Shown here: piece after piece, positions 1 through 5,397 of the stretch | Numbering within the stretch: position 1 is the stretch's first letter | How the letters are laid out: each line of letters begins with the position of its first letter | DNA from: Spirochaetota bacterium | GTDB lineage: Bacteria; Spirochaetota; Leptospiria; Turneriellales; Turneriellaceae | NCBI GenBank assembly: GCA_029561505.1 | Contig: JAKQXK010000536.1 | Location: 1 to 6,952, forward strand | Length of the DNA: 6,952 nucleotides | Direction of reading: 5' to 3' | Program-made: the position numbers and the translations under genes | Notes under the pieces: generated by a model | The model's database searches: none | What the model saw: only the letters and a program-made list of their open reading frames with translations | What the model was told of the DNA's origin: nothing

Positions 1-710
1 CCGAATGGGACGACACGCTGCGCGAAGGCGGCCGCGTGCTCGCACTCGAAACGCAGAAGGCGTACAACGCGATCGACGGCGGTAATTGGGCCATTTACAT
101 TCAGGGTGATGAAGTGCTGCACGAGAATGACTATACAACAATACGCAACGCGATGCAGCGTTACGCCGACGACCCAAAAGTCGACGGGTTATTGTTCAAC
201 TACCGCCATTTTTACGGTTCTTACGACTACGTTGGGGCGTCACGGCGCTGGTACAGGCGCGAAGTTCGCATTGTCAGGCCACCACATTTCGTTGTGAATC
301 CTCATTTGCGAATTTTTTCTTACCGCGACGCGCAGGGCTTTCGTAAAAATGAAAACCAGAAGCTGCGCGTTAAGGGCATCGATGCCTTTGTTTACCACTA
401 TGGCTGGGTTAAACCCCCGTCGGCGCAGATGCAGAAGCAACAGACTTTCAACAAATACTGGCATGACGACAGCTGGATGCAAAAAAATATTCCGGCTGCA
501 GCTGAATTCGACTATGCGAATATTGACTCACTCAACCGCTTTACAGGCGCGCACCCTGCCGTTATGCAAGAGCGCATCAGGCAGAAAAACTGGCAATTTG
601 ATTTCGACATCAGCCGCTCTCGATTCACGCTAAAAGAAAAACTCTCTGGTGCGGTAGAAAAGCTCACCGGCTACCGGCCCGGCGAATACAAGAATTACAA
701 ACAAATCTAG
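1..710 (+). CDS. Family-2-like glycosyltransferase, C-terminal part (5' end outside window)
   Basis: The reading frame is open from the first complete codon (base 3) to the TAG at 708-710, giving 235 visible residues, so this is the 3' part of a longer gene. The visible protein starts with EWDDTLREGG, followed by the acidic motif IYIQGDEVLHE at visible residues 31-41. That motif resembles the QADE-type metal/sugar-nucleotide site of a family of GT2-like glycosyltransferases. Other family-like segments are HFYGSYD, SRRWYRREVRIVR and YHYGW (around residue 130). The nucleotide-binding N-terminal beta strands lie before the window. Such enzymes transfer sugars from nucleotide donors, usually to surface glycans; the acceptor cannot be told from sequence. 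An internal GTG at 36 would cut into the domain and is not the start. The gene ends convergently, 8 bases from a minus-strand phosphatase gene. The glycosyltransferase call is fairly firm, the substrate unknown. Confidence 0.78.
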   Translation, partial: EWDDTLREGGRVLALETQKAYNAIDGGNWAIYIQGDEVLHENDYTTIRNAMQRYADDPKVDGLLFNYRHFYGSYDYVGASRRWYRREVRIVRPPHFVVNPHLRIFSYRDAQGFRKNENQKLRVKGIDAFVYHYGWVKPPSAQMQKQQTFNKYWHDDSWMQKNIPAAAEFDYANIDSLNRFTGAHPAVMQERIRQKNWQFDFDISRSRFTLKEKLSGAVEKLTGYRPGEYKNYKQI

Positions 711-713
711 GCC

Positions 714-727
714 GGGCGCTAACGCCC
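714..727. terminator. Short GC hairpin at a convergent gene junction, possible weak bidirectional terminator
   Basis: GGGCG (714-718) pairs with CGCCC (723-727) around a CTAA loop. The stop codon of the minus-strand phosphatase gene (719-721) lies inside the loop, and the plus-strand glycosyltransferase gene stops 3 bases before the stem. The location suits termination in both directions, but the stem is only 5 bp and neither side has a real T tract, so this is tentative. Confidence 0.25.
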
Positions 728-1399
728 TTGGGGACAAAGCAGCGCGCGTAACTGTGCGATGTCGGCGCACACGGCCAGCGGATTCATGCCGGTGAGCTCA
801 GCACCCGCGTGCGCGCCATGCGTGATCGCAATGGCAGGTACACCGGCATTCTGGGCCATCAGCAAATCGTGCGTCGTGTCGCCGACCATCACGGCTGCTT
901 CACGGGGTAAGCCCGCAGCGTTCAGAATTTCGTGCAGCATCTGCGGGTCGGGTTTCGGCCTGCACTCTTCAGGCGTGCGCGAATGGGAAACATAGGGTTT
1001 GAGCCTCGTCGCTTCGAGACTGCGCTCGATGCCCGCGCGGCTCTTGGCGGTAGCGACGGCGATAATTTTGCCACGCGCATGCAGCTCAGAGATCAGGGAA
1101 AAAACACCTTCATAGAGCTGAATCTGCGCTTCGCCGGCTTCGTAACGGTCACGATAAGCACGGTGAAAGCGGGAGAGAAACCCGGCATCGGCCCCTCGTG
1201 CCTCAGAAAACAGCAGTTGCTGCGCGGCCTTGAGGCCCAGCCCAATGATATGGCGTGCCAGCTCAGGTGAAATCGTTTCACCCACGTCGACGCCGGCAGC
1301 CACGATAGAATTCTGAATCAGCTCAATAGATTGAAAGAGAGTGCCATCCCAGTCAAAAATAATGAGCTTAGAATCTGCAAGATTCGGCTCAGCGGGCAT
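719..1399 (-). CDS. HAD-superfamily phosphatase, phosphoglycolate phosphatase (Gph)-like
   Basis: A 226-residue protein (from the ATG) with all four HAD motifs. Numbering from the TTG one codon upstream (base 1402), these are: motif I FDWDGTL with nucleophile D17 and acid/base D19; motif II VATA with T118; motif III K150 in RPKPDP; motif IV GDTTHD with D175 and D179 for magnesium. Residues of about 23-95 between motifs I and II form a helical C1-type cap, as in Gph/PGP-like enzymes of subfamily IA. Predicted role: cytosolic magnesium-dependent dephosphorylation of a small phosphate ester. 2-phosphoglycolate is the best guess, but HAD-IA enzymes are promiscuous. ATG 1399 is preferred over TTG 1402; neither has a well-placed ribosome binding site. 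The gene follows the STAS-like gene by 14 bases and is probably co-transcribed and translationally linked with it. It ends convergently with the glycosyltransferase gene. Confidence 0.9.
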   Translation of the reverse strand: MPAEPNLADSKLIIFDWDGTLFQSIELIQNSIVAAGVDVGETISPELARHIIGLGLKAAQQLLFSEARGADAGFLSRFHRAYRDRYEAGEAQIQLYEGVFSLISELHARGKIIAVATAKSRAGIERSLEATRLKPYVSHSRTPEECRPKPDPQMLHEILNAAGLPREAAVMVGDTTHDLLMAQNAGVPAIAITHGAHAGAELTGMNPLAVCADIAQLRALLCPQGR

Positions 1400-1413
1400 C
1401 AAAACTGCCGCGA

Positions 1414-1818
1414 CTACTCTTCATCTTCGTCGTCGTCATCGTCGTCTGGCAGCTCGTAGTCATCATAGGCGTAACCGTCTTCGCCCGGGTCTTCTTGCCC
1501 CACGTATTGTATTGGGATAATCTTGTCGAGCATGACAACATCGAACGAGCTCTTAAGCTCAGGGTTCGCGTTCACCACGTTCAGCCTGCCGTCGGTACGA
1601 ACGAGAATGCTCTGCAATTCGACGAATTTGGCGATCAACTCTGAATTCGCTGAATTGAGCTTCGCGAGATCGATTTCAAGCAGCAAATTAGGAATCTTCG
1701 ACATTTCAAGTTCGCTCACAACTTTGTCAAGGTGGCGAATCATGTTGATGAGACCGAGTTTGTTATCCTGGTCTTCAATAACCACGAGCCATTTGCTTTC
1801 GCTTTTGTTTACCTGCAT
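1414..1818 (-). CDS. STAS-domain-like protein with acidic C-terminal tail
   Basis: A 134-residue soluble protein. Residues 8-105 have the alternating strand/helix pattern of STAS (anti-sigma-factor-antagonist, SpoIIAA-like) domains: a strand LLLEIDL (45-51), then a helix whose start, LNSANSEL (54-61), sits where classical members have the DSSG phosphorylation motif, then strand RLNVVNA (78-84) and a C-terminal IIPI strand. By my alignment the classical phosphoserine falls on Ala57, with Ser56 and Ser59 beside it, so classical phospho-switching is uncertain. The tail, residues 109-134, is almost entirely Asp/Glu/Tyr and ends in a run of acidic residues encoded by GAT/GAC/GAA repeats. Likely a regulatory or scaffolding protein; the partner is unknown, and no anti-sigma kinase is nearby. 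ATG 1818 lacks an obvious Shine-Dalgarno sequence. A nine-A run (minus strand, 1850-1842) lies upstream and a loose TTAGAC / ATTTAT promoter match spans it; both are weak. It leads a two-gene unit with the HAD phosphatase. Confidence 0.7.
   Translation of the reverse strand: MQVNKSESKWLVVIEDQDNKLGLINMIRHLDKVVSELEMSKIPNLLLEIDLAKLNSANSELIAKFVELQSILVRTDGRLNVVNANPELKSSFDVVMLDKIIPIQYVGQEDPGEDGYAYDDYELPDDDDDDEDEE
1418..1452 (-). repeat. Trinucleotide low-complexity tract encoding the acidic tail
   Basis: Near-perfect GAC/GAT/GAA triplet repetition on the minus strand encodes the run of Asp and Glu at the C-terminus of the STAS-like protein. Triplet slippage here would change tail length without shifting the frame. 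Confidence 0.6.
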
Positions 1819-1872
1819 AATATTACGTAGCGGGGCATAAATTTTTTTTTCTACCTTTCGTCTAACAGAATT

Positions 1873-1902
1873 TGATTCCCTGGGCCAGAGCCCAGGGAAT
1901 CA
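1873..1902 (-). terminator. Perfect 13-bp hairpin downstream of the DUF1304 gene
   Basis: TGATTCCCTGGGC (1873-1885) pairs without mismatch with GCCCAGGGAATCA (1890-1902) around a four-base loop (1886-1889). On the minus strand it begins 5 bases after the TAA of the DUF1304-type gene (1908-1910) and sits upstream of the STAS-like gene. This is where an intrinsic terminator separating the two would lie. The following minus-strand bases, AAATTCTGTT, are not a strong U tract, so termination may be partial or factor-aided. An alternative is an mRNA 3'-end stabilising stem. Confidence 0.6.
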
Positions 1903-1907
1903 CGTTG

Positions 1908-2297
1908 TTACAAGGGGCGCCAGAGCAGCGCGAGCGCCACTGCCGGGGCCAATCCCTGCAGCAGAACACCGCGTATCATCTTTTTGCCTGCCGAAAACAG
2001 CAGCACCAGAGATGCGCCAACCATGCTACCGAGACTCATCGTCAGCACTGCCGAGCCAACTGCCTGATTCGTCGCGGTGTGAAAAAGCAACCAGATGCCC
2101 GCCACCGTCGCAATCGCGAGAAACAGATTGTAATAGCCCTGATTTAATGCCATTAATCTGGTCGTTTTTGCGTCTGCTTCGGTCTGCTGAAAAATCTTGC
2201 GCACGGCTGGGGTTGTCCAGAGAATGCTCTCGAAAATGAAGAACACCACGTGCATCAATGCACCTATGGCCGCGAGTATCTGTATTGTTATATCCAT
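1908..2297 (-). CDS. DUF1304-family four-helix inner-membrane protein
   Basis: From ATG 2297 this is a 129-residue, very hydrophobic protein with four predicted membrane helices at about 3-26, 58-74, 79-101 and 107-126. It carries the hallmarks I associate with DUF1304 proteins: a His in helix 1 (H16), then E23 and LWTTP (26-30) after it, a short polar loop, and the NQGxYN signature (N52, Q53, G54, Y56, N57) before helix 2. Length matches the family, at about 120 residues. Function is not known for the family; it is an integral inner-membrane protein. The frame stays open upstream to an ATG at 2366, which would add 23 residues ending in MFVGG, but that stretch does not look like the family and would run to within 21 bases of the divergent gene. 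No start has a convincing Shine-Dalgarno sequence (a GGGTGG sits directly against ATG 2297, too close). It is probably a single-gene transcript ended by the hairpin that follows. Confidence 0.75.
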   Translation of the reverse strand: MDITIQILAAIGALMHVVFFIFESILWTTPAVRKIFQQTEADAKTTRLMALNQGYYNLFLAIATVAGIWLLFHTATNQAVGSAVLTMSLGSMVGASLVLLFSAGKKMIRGVLLQGLAPAVALALLWRPL

Positions 2298-2387
2298 ACC
2301 ACCCACAAACATCGCTGCATGCATTGTCAATAAAAAGAGGCGGGTGCGAGTCTCTTTACGGCGCATCGTTACGGAAAGCAGTGGCCG

Positions 2388-2570
2388 ATGAGAAAACTGA
2401 TTCTGCTACTCGCTATTTTCGCCATTGTTGCACCGGCAACCCTCTCGTCTAAAACTGCCACACAGATAAAGAATGAAGAGCGCGCCAAAGCATACAAAGC
2501 CAAGAAGGCGCAAGAAAAAGCTGAACGCGATGCGAAGCGAACGGCGGCAAAAGAAAAGAAAAAGAAATAG
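2388..2570 (+). CDS. Small exported Lys/Ala/Glu-rich protein
   Basis: A 60-residue protein I cannot assign to a named family. Residues 1-21 look like a signal peptide: MRK, a hydrophobic core LILLLAIFAIVA (4-15), then small residues. The rest is highly charged, with repeated KAKKA, EKAER and KRTAAK segments, ending in four lysines; this suggests a single extended or coiled helix, somewhat like TolA-type linkers or small basic periplasmic proteins. There is no Cys and no lipobox. A GGAAAG sequence (2373-2378) lies 9 bases before the ATG as a plausible ribosome binding site. The stop is TAG at 2568-2570, and the frame continues open directly into the sirtuin sequence. It may share a transcript with that gene. 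Signal peptide and composition are clear; function unknown. Confidence 0.6.
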   Translation: MRKLILLLAIFAIVAPATLSSKTATQIKNEERAKAYKAKKAQEKAERDAKRTAAKEKKKK

Positions 2571-2606
2571 CGCCGGTTCGCAGACATCGCGAATTTATCA
2601 GGTATT

Positions 2607-2610
2607 GAGG
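2607..2610 (+). promoter_or_regulatory. GAGG ribosome binding site candidate for the sirtuin (CTG 2616)
   Basis: GAGG lies 5 bases before an in-frame CTG at 2616, an ideal Shine-Dalgarno spacing. The alternative ATT at 2604 has only an AGG one base upstream. This is the main sequence argument for choosing CTG. Confidence 0.4.
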
Positions 2611-2615
2611 CTGAG

Positions 2616-3389
2616 CTGCAGACATTAATTGAGCGGGCAGCAAAGATTCTTAAGTCTTCGCGGGCTCCGCTGTTTCTAAGCGGCGCCGGCATCTCTGCCG
2701 AAAGCGGTATACCGACGTTCAGAGGTGCTGCAGTACGCAGCGACACGGACATGACGGCCGCAGAAGAAACGCCCGAAGCACTCTGGTCGAAGTATAATCC
2801 CGAAGATCTGGCCACACCGCAGGCATTCGAGCGCGACCCGGCTCTCGTCTGGCAATGGTATAACTGGCGAAAACGCCTGATCGCCGAAAAGCAGCCAAAT
2901 GCGGCGCACTACGCGAGCGCAGAGCTCGCGAAAAAGTTGCCTGAGCTTCTGGCGACAACGCAGAATGTCGACGGGTTCCATGCGCTCGCCGGTCTCACCG
3001 GCATTCTCGAGATGCACGGCAATATCTACCGCACACGCTGCCTCGCCTGCGCGGCGATCGCCGAAAACCGCGAAGATGTTTCTCCCGAGACGCCCTGCTC
3101 TGCCTGTGGCAAGGCGCGCCTGCGCCCAGATATCGTCTGGTTTGGTGAGGCATTACCGAAAAATGTGCTGCAGGCAATATATGATCGGCTGCGATCTTGC
3201 GATGTGGTACTTGTCGTGGGCACCTCGGGCACGGTCTATCCGGCAGCCGGTTTCGCCGTCGAAGTGCGCCGCCGCGAGGGGCACGTTATAGAGATCAATG
3301 TTGACGATGCGCACAAACCGTATGCCAACGATATTTACCTGCGCGGCAGGGCCGGCGACATTCTGCCGCGCATCGTCGAATTGATATAG
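2616..3389 (+). CDS. cobB: Class III sirtuin, NAD-dependent protein deacylase (CobB/SIRT5-like), non-standard start
   Basis: A full Sir2 domain, about 257 residues from CTG 2616. Counting from ATT 2604 as 1: NAD-binding GAGIS at 27-31 with ESGIPTFRG to 41; QNVDGFH at 120-126; catalytic H138 in EMHGN; zinc cysteines C146, C149, C165, C168; RPDIVWFGE at 174-182; GTSGTVYPAAG at 206-216; INVD at 231-234. WYNWR (85-89) supplies the Y86-x-x-R89 pair typical of class III sirtuins that remove succinyl or malonyl groups from lysine. Predicted reaction: NAD-dependent lysine deacylation giving nicotinamide and O-acyl-ADP-ribose, in the cytosol. The start is the oddity: between the previous gene's TAG (2568-2570) and ATG 2751 the frame has no ATG, GTG or TTG. 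ATG 2751 would delete the NAD-binding loop. CTG 2616 has a good GAGG; ATT 2604 is possible. Family call is firm, start uncertain. Confidence 0.88.
   Translation: MQTLIERAAKILKSSRAPLFLSGAGISAESGIPTFRGAAVRSDTDMTAAEETPEALWSKYNPEDLATPQAFERDPALVWQWYNWRKRLIAEKQPNAAHYASAELAKKLPELLATTQNVDGFHALAGLTGILEMHGNIYRTRCLACAAIAENREDVSPETPCSACGKARLRPDIVWFGEALPKNVLQAIYDRLRSCDVVLVVGTSGTVYPAAGFAVEVRRREGHVIEINVDDAHKPYANDIYLRGRAGDILPRIVELI
3340..3372. terminator. 10-bp GC-rich stem at the end of the sirtuin gene, possible bidirectional terminator
   Basis: TGCGCGGCAG (3340-3349) is the exact reverse complement of CTGCCGCGCA (3363-3372), with a 13-base loop. It lies inside the last sirtuin codons and, read on the minus strand, about 22 bases after the stop of the outer-membrane protein gene. 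The two genes converge with only 4 bases between stops, so an embedded shared terminator is possible. No U tract follows on either strand, and codon constraint could produce it by chance. Confidence 0.3.
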
Positions 3390-3393
3390 AAAA

Positions 3394-3963
3394 TCAGAAC
3401 GGAATGAACACGACTGGCGACCATTGCCATTGACTTTCGCGAAAACCTTCAATTTGGTATGTTGTGTAGCCAACGGCTATGCCCCAATAAACGCGTCCAA
3501 CCAGGTTCGTCATTAGACCTGCCCAAGGGCCGTATGACCAACCTTCAGCGCCAATCTTTCCGGTAAAAAAGTCCCGGCTGATACTATAAGAGACATTGAA
3601 CAAATACCCGCTGAAAGGACCGACGTAATATGTCATAGCCGGACCTACATGGTAGTTGTTTTGGTCTGAAGAAAAGACCCCGCCGCCTCGCCCTTCCAAA
3701 GCAAGACGATCAACCATGAAATAACTGAGAATACCGTAGCCACCAATGGCGACCTGTGAATTGATTGCCCCAATGCTAGGCCCAATGCTAAAGGCCATGC
3801 ACCCCTGACCAAAGGCAAATTCACCGCATGTCGGTCGCCTTGCTTCGCGGCGCGGCCTTGCGGGCTGCGCCTGCGGCGAAGCTTCTTCATCGTTATCAAA
3901 ATCTTGCGCGATGACGAGCGTCGTCGCGAACAGAAACGCGATGATTGCAAAAGGCTTAAGCAT
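3394..3963 (-). CDS. Outer-membrane beta-barrel protein
   Basis: A 189-residue protein I do not recognise as a named family member. Residues 1-19 form a signal peptide with likely cleavage after VIA (19/20). Then comes an acidic stretch (DFDNDEE), and a Pro/Ala/Arg linker (30-44) with two nearby cysteines, C46 and C55, which could form a disulfide in the periplasm. From about residue 57 the sequence alternates polar and hydrophobic residues with many Gly, Tyr, Trp and Phe (for example YHVGPAMTYYVGPFSGY, WGIAVGYTTYQ). The chain ends in VVFIPF with a terminal Phe, the usual signal for barrel assembly by BamA. The size suits a small barrel of about eight strands. A strong ribosome binding site precedes the ATG. 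It lies 24 bases after the aminotransferase gene, as last gene of that unit, and converges with the sirtuin gene. Location call is good, function unknown. Confidence 0.75.
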   Translation of the reverse strand: MLKPFAIIAFLFATTLVIAQDFDNDEEASPQAQPARPRREARRPTCGEFAFGQGCMAFSIGPSIGAINSQVAIGGYGILSYFMVDRLALEGRGGGVFSSDQNNYHVGPAMTYYVGPFSGYLFNVSYSISRDFFTGKIGAEGWSYGPWAGLMTNLVGRVYWGIAVGYTTYQIEGFRESQWQWSPVVFIPF

Positions 3964-3968
3964 ATATT

Positions 3969-3974
3969 CTCCTT
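3969..3974 (-). promoter_or_regulatory. Strong Shine-Dalgarno for the outer-membrane protein gene
   Basis: AAGGAG on the minus strand, 5 bases before ATG 3963. It is the best ribosome binding site in the window and suggests independent, efficient translation of the last gene in this unit. Confidence 0.8.
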
Positions 3975-3987
3975 TTTTGTATGAGGA

Positions 3988-5121
3988 TTAACTCAATTCA
4001 CGAACCATCTCGCAGAAAATACCGGCGCCCTCTTCGAGAATGTCTTCGCTCGTCGCATAGCTGATGCGAATCGATTTGCGGTTGGCGCTGAATATGTAAC
4101 CGGGCACAAGCAACAGACGCCGCTCGATCGCGCGCGTCACGAAGTCGGCCGAATCGATCGGCACATCGGGATATACATAAAACGCGCCGTCGGGAAAAGG
4201 CAGCTTCGTGACTTTGCTCAGCATGCCATAAACAAGATCGCGCCGCTTGCGCATAACAGCGAGCTCGGCATCGATGCCGGTTTTGAGCGCTGTGATTGCC
4301 CCCCACTGCATCGCGTGCGGCGAGCAAACCATCGTGTATTGCTGCAGCGTTACCATTTTCTGCACGATGCCCGCGTATTCTGGTGGCGCGGCGAGGTACC
4401 CAACCCTGAGTCCGGTCATCGCATGGCTTTTTGAAAAGCCGTTTAATGTGAGCGTGCGGCGCGCGTTCAGCTTCGCCATGCTGACGTGCCGCTTCTCATA
4501 GTCGAACGCCTCGTAGATTTCATCTGAAGCGATCACCGCGTCTTGATCGTCGGCAAGGTCTGAGAGCAGACGCAGCTGCGCTTCGCTTAAGATTTTACCT
4601 GTTGGGTTCGATGGCGATGCAAATATTATGAGCTTCAGTTTCTTGCTGTCTTTCTTCAGCCGGTCTTTTAGCGCTGCAACATCACCTTCAGCAAAACTTT
4701 CGGGTATGGTATATTGTTGCGCCTCGTGGTACTTCACCAGCGCGGGATAGATCAAAAAATACGGGTCAATAAGCAGCACCGCATCGTCTTTCGCTATCAG
4801 CGTCTGAAAGAGCAGAAACAGAATCGAGGCGACGCCGGTTGAAACGACGATGTTGTCGGGCTGCGTTTCATAACCGATTTTGGGCTGCAGGTAGGCGCTG
4901 ATTGCTTCGCGCAGCTGCACGAGACCCGCCGTCGGCGTGTAACCCGTCTTGTTATCGGTGAGCGCCTGAATCATCGCTTCTTTCACTGCGGCCGGTACAG
5001 GAAAATCGGGTTGGCCGATCGACAGGTTCAGCGGGTTCTGTATCTTTGCGGCAAGGTCGAACACCTTGCGAATTTCACTGGTGTCGATGCCGTGAATACG
5101 CGGCGCGTAAATGTCTCTCAT
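3988..5121 (-). CDS. PLP-dependent aminotransferase, class I/II (aspartate-aminotransferase-like fold)
   Basis: A full-length 377-residue fold-type I aminotransferase. Visible landmarks: LSIGQPDFPVP (33-43); GYTPTAGLVQLREAI (60-74); STGVAS (94-99) in the cofactor phosphate loop; SPSNPTG (169-175) with N172; SDEIYE (199-204) with D200 and Y203 against the pyridine ring; NGFSKSHAMTGLRVGY (227-242) with Schiff-base K231 and R239; IRISYATS (351-358) with R352, which binds the substrate carboxylate. Reaction: amino-group transfer between an amino acid and a 2-oxoacid in the cytosol. Members of this group act on aspartate, aromatic amino acids, alanine or methionine-derived substrates, and sequence alone does not decide. 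There is no clear Shine-Dalgarno; the start lies 9 bases after the stop of the lipoprotein gene, suggesting translational coupling. The outer-membrane protein gene follows. No biosynthetic neighbours hint at the pathway. Confidence 0.92.
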   Translation of the reverse strand: MRDIYAPRIHGIDTSEIRKVFDLAAKIQNPLNLSIGQPDFPVPAAVKEAMIQALTDNKTGYTPTAGLVQLREAISAYLQPKIGYETQPDNIVVSTGVASILFLLFQTLIAKDDAVLLIDPYFLIYPALVKYHEAQQYTIPESFAEGDVAALKDRLKKDSKKLKLIIFASPSNPTGKILSEAQLRLLSDLADDQDAVIASDEIYEAFDYEKRHVSMAKLNARRTLTLNGFSKSHAMTGLRVGYLAAPPEYAGIVQKMVTLQQYTMVCSPHAMQWGAITALKTGIDAELAVMRKRRDLVYGMLSKVTKLPFPDGAFYVYPDVPIDSADFVTRAIERRLLLVPGYIFSANRKSIRISYATSEDILEEGAGIFCEMVRELS

Positions 5122-5130
5122 GCAGGGCTG

Positions 5131-5358
5131 TTACTTGAGCTCGTCTTCAAGGCGTTTCGACTGTTCGTCGATCTGCAGCTGGTTGAGTTCGATGCGGCAC
5201 TGGTTCGCAGACCAGTCTTTTGATTTTTCTTTGGCGGCCGCGCACTGCGGTGATGCGGCGTCGCTGCAGAAGTGATCGGTATATTTTTTACACTCTGATT
5301 TACCACAACCGGCCGCTGCTGCCGCCAGCATAACGAGAAACAAAGCACTTTTTCGCAT
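5131..5358 (-). CDS. Small four-cysteine lipoprotein
   Basis: From ATG 5358, 75 residues. The N-terminus MRKSALFLVMLAAAAAGC is a lipoprotein signal peptide, with lipidated C18 after AAG. The mature part is about 58 residues, polar and charged, with four further cysteines at 23, 31, 39 and 54 (spacing 7, 7 and 14 residues between them), suggesting two disulfides and export to an oxidising compartment. The C-terminal 20 residues (QLQIDEQSKRLEDELK and before) look helical. No family is recognised. A TTG at 5373 would add five residues and is less likely. The gene opens a probable operon with the aminotransferase (9-base gap) and the outer-membrane protein. A TTGACG box (minus strand, 5392-5387) with a poor TTAAGC 17 bases further lies just upstream, but that would give almost no leader, so I do not call it a promoter. 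Confidence 0.7.
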   Translation of the reverse strand: MRKSALFLVMLAAAAAGCGKSECKKYTDHFCSDAASPQCAAAKEKSKDWSANQCRIELNQLQIDEQSKRLEDELK

Positions 5359-5397
5359 GACGGGCTTAAGCAAAAAGAAAGTGGGTCGTCAAGAAGA

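Noticed and set aside
1872..2147. 91-residue plus-strand frame over the DUF1304 gene
   Set aside because: Gln/His/Arg-rich antisense translation; it begins in the hairpin and lacks any domain, while the minus strand encodes a coherent four-helix protein.
2325..2330. Perfect TTGACA (-35 consensus) on the minus strand upstream of the DUF1304 gene
   Set aside because: No acceptable -10 at 16-18 bases, and the resulting start site would fall at the ATG. Probably chance.
2550..2570. A-rich AAAAG/AAAAAG run as a possible programmed frameshift site into the sirtuin
   Set aside because: A -1 shift leads to a TGA soon after and not into the sirtuin frame, which is already the zero frame. Only stop readthrough, not frameshifting, would join the two.
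2369..2815. 148-residue open frame on the minus strand across the small exported gene and sirtuin start
   Set aside because: It is antisense to two genes with clear features, is low-complexity (Ser/Ala/Phe-rich complement of Lys/Glu codons) and has no recognisable domain.
3435..3444. Ten-base palindrome TTTCGCGAAA
   Set aside because: Inside coding sequence of the outer-membrane protein, short, single, and explained by its FRES codons.
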